Source of the DNA: an uncultured Sutterella sp.
Lineage (GTDB): Bacteria; Pseudomonadota; Gammaproteobacteria; Burkholderiales; Burkholderiaceae_F
Length of the DNA stretch: 19,452 nucleotides
Direction of reading: 5' to 3'
Assembly: GCA_934249275.1 (NCBI GenBank)
Contig: CAKQKT010000023.1
Coordinates: 1-19,452 of the forward strand
How positions within the stretch are numbered: the stretch's first letter is position 1; every line of letters begins with the position of its first letter. Positions 14,817 to 19,452 of this stretch are shown here, in pieces. The notes beneath the pieces are model-generated. The model did not search any database, had not been told where the DNA came from, and worked only from the letters and a program-made list of their open reading frames with translations. The position numbers and the translations under genes were made by a program.

Positions 14817-14853
14817 AAAACGCCGCGCTTCGGACAAGAAACGCGGCGTTTTT
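14817..14853 (+). terminator. Rho-independent terminator after the permease
   Basis: Stem AACGCCGCG (14819-14827) and CGCGGCGTT (14842-14850) with a 14-base loop and a trailing T run. Confidence 0.9.
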
Positions 14854-14951
14854 CGTTTGTTCGGAGGCTCTCGGGAGCACCCGAAAAATCGCAGTTTTCA
14901 CGCCGTTTTCCACCTCCTGCGAGAATGTGTGAAAATTTCCTGACTTTCCAC

Positions 14952-14980
14952 TTGCGGAGTGTCCGCCGTGTCGGTACAAT
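14952..14980 (+). promoter_or_regulatory. Likely sigma-70 promoter of rpsO
   Basis: TTGCGG (14952-14957), exactly 17 bases, then TACAAT (14975-14980). It lies about 75 bases before the rpsO start, downstream of the permease terminator, leaving a leader long enough for S15 feedback control as known in other bacteria. Confidence 0.65.
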
Positions 14981-15055
14981 CTCGGCTTTCACGGCTCGAG
15001 TCTCAACGCTCGTGTCCGCAAGTTTCCATACCTTTTTCTTTATTCAGGAAAACAA

Positions 15056-15322
15056 ATGTCCGTTGAAATGAACAAGTCTGAGATCGTTGCCAAGTTCCAG
15101 CGCGCTGAAGGCGACACCGGCTCTCCCGAAGTGCAGGTTGCTCTTCTTACCGCCCGCATCAACCACCTTACGGATCACTTCAAGGTCCACGCCAAGGATC
15201 ACCACTCCCGCCGCGGCCTTCTCCGTATGGTTTCCCGCCGCCGCAAGCTGCTTGACTACCTCAAGCGCACCGACCTCAATGCTTACCGCGCTCTGATTGA
15301 CGCCCTCAATCTCCGTAAGTAA
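15056..15322 (+). CDS. rpsO: 30S ribosomal protein S15
   Basis: The 88-residue protein is a standard-length S15, which binds 16S rRNA at the central-domain three-way junction early in small-subunit assembly. It contains [24 protein letters not shown] and [22 protein letters not shown] (each spread over the middle of the protein), with a terminal ALNLRK. AGGAAA is 6 bases before ATG 15056. It precedes pnp, the order conserved in most proteobacteria; the 261-base gap has a hairpin but no clear terminator, so read-through is expected. Confidence 0.98.
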   Translation: MSVEMNKSEIVAKFQRAEGDTGSPEVQVALLTARINHLTDHFKVHAKDHHSRRGLLRMVSRRRKLLDYLKRTDLNAYRALIDALNLRK

Positions 15323-15340
15323 GACGGAACATTTCTCCCT

Positions 15341-15374
15341 GACAACGGCCTGCCGAATGACGACAGGCCGTCGT
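15341..15374 (+). promoter_or_regulatory. rpsO-pnp intercistronic hairpin
   Basis: ACGGCCTG (15345-15352) pairs with CAGGCCGT (15364-15371), extended by GAC/GTC around one mismatch. There is no T run. In E. coli an RNase III-cut hairpin in this interval controls pnp; this one is in the equivalent place but its role here is inference. Confidence 0.5.
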
Positions 15375-15583
15375 CGCATCTAAACCCAAGTCGTTCGTTG
15401 ACGACACCCTTTCTTTCCACGCGAGGCTACCGCGTTGCGACATGAGCTTCTTTCCCTTCCGGCCCAAGGGATAGGAATCTGATGCCGCAGCGTGCCAAAG
15501 AGATCCGAACTCGTTTCGCTCTTGCGCTCGGAAAGTTGATGAGTAACGTCAGCGCACGACAAACATGCACAGAGGAATACATC

Positions 15584-17707
15584 ATGACGATGTTCAACAA
15601 AGTGTCCAAGTCCTTCCGCTTCGGCAATCACGACGTGACGCTCACCACCGGTGAGATCGCCCGTCAGGCCACCGGCGCCTGCATCTGCCAGATGGACGAC
15701 ACCGTGGTTCTCGCCACGGTCGTGGCCAAGAAGGAAACGAAGCCCGGCCAGGACTTCTTCCCGCTTACCGTCGACTACATCGAAAAGACCTACGCTGCCG
15801 GCAAGATCCCCGGCGGCTTCTTCAAGCGTGAAGGCCGTCCGTCCGAAAAGGAAACGCTGACGTCCCGCCTCATCGACCGCCCGATCCGCCCGCTCTTCCC
15901 GGACGGCTTCTTCAACGAAGTCCAGGTCATCATTCACGTTCTCTCCGCCGACCCCGCTGTTGATCCGGACATTCCGGCCATGATCGGCGCCTCCGCCGCT
16001 CTCGCCATCTCCGGCATTCCGTTCCGCGGCCCGATCGGCGCCTGCCGCGTCGGCTACATCAATGACGAATTCGTCATCAACCCGACCACCGAAGAACTCA
16101 AGACCTCCCGCCTCGACCTCGTCGTCGCCGGCACGGAACGCGCCGTTCTCATGGTTGAATCCGAAGCCGACATCCTTCCGGAAAAGACGATGCTCGAAGC
16201 CGTCATGACCGGTCACAAGGCCATGCAGGTCTGCATCCAGGCCATCAACGAGCTCGTCGCCGAAGCCGGCAAGCCGGCCTGGGACTGGCAGCCCGCTCCG
16301 AAAAACGAAGCCCTCGTCGCCCGCATCGTCGAACTCTGCGACGCCGGCCTCAAGGAAGCCTATTCCATCCGCTCCAAGCAGGCTCGTACGGAAAAGCTCC
16401 GCGAAGTCTATGCCGCCTGTGAAGCCCAGCTCGCCGCCGACGCCGAAGCCGCCGGCACCGAAGCTCCGGACATGAACGAAGTTCACGGCATCCTCTTCGA
16501 ACTCGAAGCCAAGCTCGTGCGCTCCAACATTCTCAACGGCGAACCCCGCATCGACGGCCGCGACACCCGCACGGTCCGCCCGATCGAAATCCGCCAGGGC
16601 GTGCTTCCGCGCACCCACGGCTCCGCCCTCTTCACCCGCGGCGAAACGCAGGCCCTCGTGCTTACGACGCTCGGCACGAAGCAGGACGAACAGATCATCG
16701 ACGGTCTCTGCGGAGAAACGCACGACCGCTTCATGCTGCACTACAACATGCCCCCGTTCGCCACGGGCGAAACGGGCCGCGTCGGCAGCCCGAAGCGTCG
16801 CGAAATCGGCCACGGCCGTCTCGCCAAGCGCGCTCTGAAGGCCGTTCTTCCGTCCGCTGAAGAATTCCAGTACACGATTCGCGTCGTTTCTGAAATCACC
16901 GAATCCAACGGCTCCTCCTCGATGGCCTCCGTCTGCGGCGGCTGCCTCTCCATGCTCGACGCCGGCGTCCCGCTCAAGGACTACGTCGCCGGTGTGGCCA
17001 TGGGCCTCATCAAGGAAGGCAACAAGTTCGCCGTTCTCACCGACATCCTCGGCGACGAAGACCATCTCGGCGACATGGACTTCAAGGTGGCCGGCACCGC
17101 CGAAGGCGTGACCGCCCTCCAGATGGACATCAAGATTGAAGGCATCACGGCCGAAATCATGCAGGCTGCTCTGGCCCAGGCTCACGAAGGCCGCCAGCAC
17201 ATCCTCGGCAAGATGCATGAAATGGCCGGCGGCGGCGCCAAGGAACTCTCCGACTTCGCCCCGCGCATGATCTCCTTCAAGATCGACCAGGACAAGATCC
17301 GCGACGTCATCGGCAAGGGCGGCGCCACCATCCGCGCCCTCACCGAAGAAACCGGCACGACGATCAACATCGAAGACGACGGCACGGTCACCATCGCCAG
17401 CCCGGATACGGCTCGCGTTGAAGAAGCCCGCCGCCGCATCGAGATCATCACGGCCAAGGTTGAAGTCGGCCAGGTCTACGAAGGCACGGTCCAGCGCCTC
17501 CTCGACTTCGGCGCCATCGTCCAGCTCCTCCCGGGCAAGGACGGTCTGCTCCACATCAGCCAGATCGCCAACGAACGCGTCAACCAGGTCTCCGACTACC
17601 TCAAGGAAGGCCAGCAGGTCCGCGTCAAGGTCATCGAAGCCGATGAAAAGGGCCGCGTCCGCCTGTCCATGAAGGCTCTCCTCAAGGACGAAACCGCCCA
17701 GGCCTAA
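15584..17707 (+). CDS. pnp: Polyribonucleotide nucleotidyltransferase (PNPase)
   Basis: PNPase degrades RNA 3'-5' with phosphate, releasing nucleoside diphosphates, and is a core of the degradosome. The 707-residue protein is close to E. coli (711). Two RNase PH-like domains are visible: the first with GEIARQATG and [12 protein letters not shown], the second with [26 protein letters not shown] and the catalytic [14 protein letters not shown] near residue 487. A KH domain follows from about 560 ([12 protein letters not shown]) and an S1 domain from about 628 ([13 protein letters not shown] through LLHISQI). ATG 15584 is chosen because AGAGGAA lies 6 bases upstream and the product MTMFNKV aligns with betaproteobacterial PNPases; the ATG at 15482 gives an unlike N-terminal tail. 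It shares the rpsO transcript and ends at a strong terminator. Confidence 0.98.
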   Translation: MTMFNKVSKSFRFGNHDVTLTTGEIARQATGACICQMDDTVVLATVVAKKETKPGQDFFPLTVDYIEKTYAAGKIPGGFFKREGRPSEKETLTSRLIDRPIRPLFPDGFFNEVQVIIHVLSADPAVDPDIPAMIGASAALAISGIPFRGPIGACRVGYINDEFVINPTTEELKTSRLDLVVAGTERAVLMVESEADILPEKTMLEAVMTGHKAMQVCIQAINELVAEAGKPAWDWQPAPKNEALVARIVELCDAGLKEAYSIRSKQARTEKLREVYAACEAQLAADAEAAGTEAPDMNEVHGILFELEAKLVRSNILNGEPRIDGRDTRTVRPIEIRQGVLPRTHGSALFTRGETQALVLTTLGTKQDEQIIDGLCGETHDRFMLHYNMPPFATGETGRVGSPKRREIGHGRLAKRALKAVLPSAEEFQYTIRVVSEITESNGSSSMASVCGGCLSMLDAGVPLKDYVAGVAMGLIKEGNKFAVLTDILGDEDHLGDMDFKVAGTAEGVTALQMDIKIEGITAEIMQAALAQAHEGRQHILGKMHEMAGGGAKELSDFAPRMISFKIDQDKIRDVIGKGGATIRALTEETGTTINIEDDGTVTIASPDTARVEEARRRIEIITAKVEVGQVYEGTVQRLLDFGAIVQLLPGKDGLLHISQIANERVNQVSDYLKEGQQVRVKVIEADEKGRVRLSMKALLKDETAQA

Positions 17708-17740
17708 TCCCTGAGCCCTTCCGGGCTTAAAGGACTCACA

Positions 17741-17776
17741 GCCCGGCTCTCCAGTTCGGAGAGCCGGGTTTCTTTT
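17741..17776 (+). terminator. Rho-independent terminator after pnp
   Basis: Perfect 11-bp stem CCCGGCTCTCC / GGAGAGCCGGG around AGTTC, then TTTCTTTT. A smaller AGCCC-TTCC-GGGCT hairpin precedes it (about 17713-17728). Confidence 0.92.
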
Positions 17777-17816
17777 ACACCCCATCGGTTTTTCCCCAAG
17801 TTATTCAGGTTGCGCT

Positions 17817-17845
17817 TTGAAGACTTGAAGAAAACCGTATAGAAT
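17817..17845 (+). promoter_or_regulatory. Likely promoter of tpiA-secG
   Basis: TTGAAG (17817-17822), 17 bases, TAGAAT (17840-17845). It lies after the pnp terminator and about 75 bases before the tpiA start. Confidence 0.6.
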
Positions 17846-17920
17846 GCGAGGGTTATGCATTGTCCGCGTCAAAAACGGACCATCCGCATTATTGACCCGG
17901 CATTGTTGGAGAAACTCAGC

Positions 17921-18670
17921 GTGCGTGAAAAGATTGTCATCGCCAACTGGAAAATGAACGGATCCTCCGAGGCCAACAGCCTCTGGGCGGAAAAATTCCT
18001 TGCCATGAATGGCGATCTCAACTGCAGAACCGCCGTCTGCGCGCCTTTCGTATATCTGTCCGAACTTGTTCGCCTTTTCAAGGGCACCGGCGTTGCCGTC
18101 GGCGCTCAAACGGTTTCGGCCGAAGACAAGGGAGCCTTTACGGGCGAAGTGTCCGCCGCCATGCTCGCCGACATCGGCATGAGCCTGTGCCTCGTGGGCC
18201 ATTCGGAGCGCCGTACCCTCTGGGGTGAAGACGACGAAGCCGTGGCCGCTCAGGCCGAGAAGCTCGTTGCAAACGGCATTGCCCCCGTTGTCTGCGTGGG
18301 CGAAACGCTTGACGAGCGTCAGCAGGGCCTTACCGAAGACGTCGTGCTGCGCCAGTTGCGAGCCGTGCTCGCGCGCGTGCCCGCCGCCAAGCTCGGTGCC
18401 GTCGCCTATGAGCCCGTTTGGGCCATCGGCACGGGTCATACGGCTACGCCGCAGGAAGCCCAGAACGTCCACGCAGTGCTCCGCGCCTGCCTCGCCGAGG
18501 CCGACGCCGAAGCTGCTGCGAAGATGCCGCTCCTATACGGCGGCAGCGTCAAGCCGGCCAATGCACATGAACTTTTCTCCCAGCCCGACATTGACGGCGG
18601 CCTCATCGGTGGCGCCGCCCTCAAGGCTGAAGATTTCCATTCCGTCTGCGCGGCCGCCCGCGTCGACTGA
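17921..18670 (+). CDS. tpiA: Triosephosphate isomerase
   Basis: TpiA interconverts dihydroxyacetone phosphate and glyceraldehyde 3-phosphate in glycolysis and gluconeogenesis. The 249-residue protein has the full set of catalytic motifs: K11 in ANWKMNG, H94 in VGHSERR, E164 in AYEPVWAIGTG (with the mobile loop 6 WAIGTG), and the phosphate-binding YGGSVKPAN and GGLIGGAAL. The start is GTG 17921, with GGAG 9 bases upstream, which matches the usual N terminus; an upstream ATG at 17855 would add an unlike tail. secG follows after 25 bases with no terminator between, the common betaproteobacterial order. Confidence 0.98.
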   Translation: MREKIVIANWKMNGSSEANSLWAEKFLAMNGDLNCRTAVCAPFVYLSELVRLFKGTGVAVGAQTVSAEDKGAFTGEVSAAMLADIGMSLCLVGHSERRTLWGEDDEAVAAQAEKLVANGIAPVVCVGETLDERQQGLTEDVVLRQLRAVLARVPAAKLGAVAYEPVWAIGTGHTATPQEAQNVHAVLRACLAEADAEAAAKMPLLYGGSVKPANAHELFSQPDIDGGLIGGAALKAEDFHSVCAAARVD

Positions 18671-18695
18671 TTTTTCACTCTAAGGTTTAACCGCC

Positions 18696-19061
18696 ATGCA
18701 TTTTCTTCTTAGCATCGCTCTCGTTCTGCAGATCATCTCTGCCGTCGTCGTGATCGTGCTCGTGCTCATGCAGCACGGCAAGGGTGCCGACCTCGGCGCC
18801 GCCTTCGGTTCCGGCGCCTCCGGCTCCGTGTTCGGTGCAACGGGCAGCGCCAACTTCCTGTCCCGCTCCACGGCCATCGCCGCTACGGTGTTCTTCTGCT
18901 CTACGCTCGCCCTGACCCTCGCTTCCGGCGCCTTCAACAAGCGTGCCGCTCAGCCCGCGGGTGGTGTTTTGTCGACGGTTGAACAGCCGACATCCCAAGA
19001 ACATGGTATTTCCGGTAGTGAAAACCCTAATAAGGCCCCCACGAACGAAATTCCGAGGTAA
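18696..19061 (+). CDS. secG: SecG subunit of the protein translocase
   Basis: SecG is a small partner of SecYE that helps SecA-driven export across the inner membrane. The 121-residue protein has two hydrophobic segments (about 3-25 and 52-76) flanking the conserved cytoplasmic stretch [17 protein letters not shown] and [15 protein letters not shown], which is diagnostic. The C-terminal tail, rich in Pro, Ser and Asn, is variable in the family. AAGG lies 10 bases before ATG 18696. It is cotranscribed with tpiA and is followed by tRNA-Leu; in Burkholderiales the nuo operon commonly comes next, outside this window. Confidence 0.97.
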   Translation: MHFLLSIALVLQIISAVVVIVLVLMQHGKGADLGAAFGSGASGSVFGATGSANFLSRSTAIAATVFFCSTLALTLASGAFNKRAAQPAGGVLSTVEQPTSQEHGISGSENPNKAPTNEIPR

Positions 19062-19126
19062 AATGCTTCTCCTCTGCTGATGACCTCGCTTCTTCGGATG
19101 CACATCGGTAGAGAACAGTTAGGGCC

Positions 19127-19211
19127 GCGGTCGTGGCGAAATTGGTAGACGCGCAGCGTTGAGGTCGCTGTGGTGAGAGCCATGAGAGTTCGAGTCTCTC
19201 CGACCGCACCA
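19127..19211 (+). tRNA. tRNA-Leu (anticodon GAG), copy 1
   Basis: A class II tRNA with encoded CCA. The acceptor GCGGTCG pairs with CGACCGC (19201-19207), the anticodon stem CAGCG/CGCTG encloses TTGAGGT giving GAG (reads CUC and CUU), and a long variable arm is present. It lies 65 bases after secG. Confidence 0.97.
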
Positions 19212-19218
19212 GATGCAC

Positions 19219-19296
19219 TGGGGTATCGCCAAGTCCGGTTAAGGCATCGGATTCTGAATCCGACATACGTAGGTTCGAATCCTACTACCCCTGCCA
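19219..19296 (+). tRNA. tRNA-Gln (anticodon CTG)
   Basis: The anticodon stem TCGGA/TCCGA encloses TTCTGAA, giving CTG (reads CAG). The acceptor begins TGGGGTA and pairs with TACCCC; the first base T19219 faces T19292, so the outermost pair is U-U rather than the U-A of E. coli. The weak first pair is a known recognition feature of GlnRS. CCA is encoded. Only 7 bases separate it from tRNA-Leu, so they are probably one transcript. Confidence 0.95.
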
Positions 19297-19344
19297 ACCC
19301 TTTCTGTTGGATGTGCCGTCAGGCTCAGCAATGACGACGCGTCC

Positions 19345-19357
19345 GGTGCGAAGCACC
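19345..19357 (+). other. Small hairpin between tRNA-Gln and the second tRNA-Leu
   Basis: GGTGC-GAA-GCACC in the 83-base gap. No T run follows, so the cluster probably reads through; it may be a processing signal. Confidence 0.3.
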
Positions 19358-19379
19358 AAAATTCAGCTGAGAAGGTTTC

Positions 19380-19452
19380 GCGGTCGTGGCGAAATTGGTA
19401 GACGCGCAGCGTTGAGGTCGCTGTGGTGAGAGCCATGAGAGTTCGAGTCTCT
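19380..19452 (+). tRNA. tRNA-Leu (anticodon GAG), copy 2, cut by window end
   Basis: The 73 visible bases are identical to the first 73 bases of the copy at 19127, including the GAG anticodon and variable arm. The acceptor 3' strand and CCA lie beyond the window. The flanks differ from those of copy 1. Confidence 0.95.

Noticed and set aside
15380..17785. 801-residue open frame on the minus strand, antisense to pnp
   Set aside because: It exactly shadows the highly conserved pnp gene. The strong C-ending codon bias removes stop codons from the antisense frame, and the translation looks like a low-complexity D/G/A-rich product with no domain or ribosome site.
19127..19452. Direct repeat as an attachment-site duplication of an integrated element
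   Set aside because: The repeat is the complete visible part of a functional tRNA gene and only about 170 bases with another tRNA lie between; no integrase or foreign sequence is present.

Overview
This window looks like a chromosomal segment of a moderately GC-rich betaproteobacterium of the order Burkholderiales. The order rpsO-pnp, then tpiA-secG, then tRNA-Leu is typical of that order. The strong C-ending codon preference and the mixture of genes would fit the gut family Sutterellaceae, but that family call is inference. There is no phage, insertion sequence, integron or CRISPR array; nearly everything is host chromosomal sequence.

Layout. A tRNA-Arg(ACG) with its terminator (1-120) is followed by an AT-rich gene-free stretch (121-388) holding a tight cluster of DnaA-box matches. 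On the minus strand come a thyA-folA operon (thymidylate synthase and dihydrofolate reductase), a CstA-family transporter with a structured leader, an unrecognised 188-residue protein and a DUF1178 protein. A divergent intergenic region then leads to tRNA-Ser(GGA). From there every gene is on the plus strand. A secreted alkaline phosphatase sits behind four 11-bp-phased Pho-box-like half sites. It is followed by a Tat-signal DUF3299-like protein, an ABC ATPase and a His-rich FtsX/MacB-like permease. Next come a Tat-signal HD-domain protein and a HAD-IB phosphatase.

From 12.1 kb there are two paralogous amino-acid-binding proteins separated by a hairpin-rich spacer, then one matching permease. 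No ATPase gene for this transporter is present. The end of the window is housekeeping: rpsO, pnp, tpiA, secG, and a tRNA-Leu(GAG)/tRNA-Gln(CTG)/tRNA-Leu(GAG) cluster, the last copy cut by the window edge.

How the genes work together. thyA and folA form the classic dTMP/folate cycle. The phosphatase, the putative metal (zinc-type) ABC system and the exported HD protein together suggest a periplasmic metal-dependent phosphate-ester scavenging neighbourhood. The binding proteins and permease import polar amino acids with an ATPase encoded elsewhere. rpsO-pnp joins ribosome and RNA-decay functions. The most interesting leads are the DnaA-box cluster, the phased Pho-like repeats, the cstA leader, the Tat-exported HD protein and the phosphatase/zinc-type ABC linkage.
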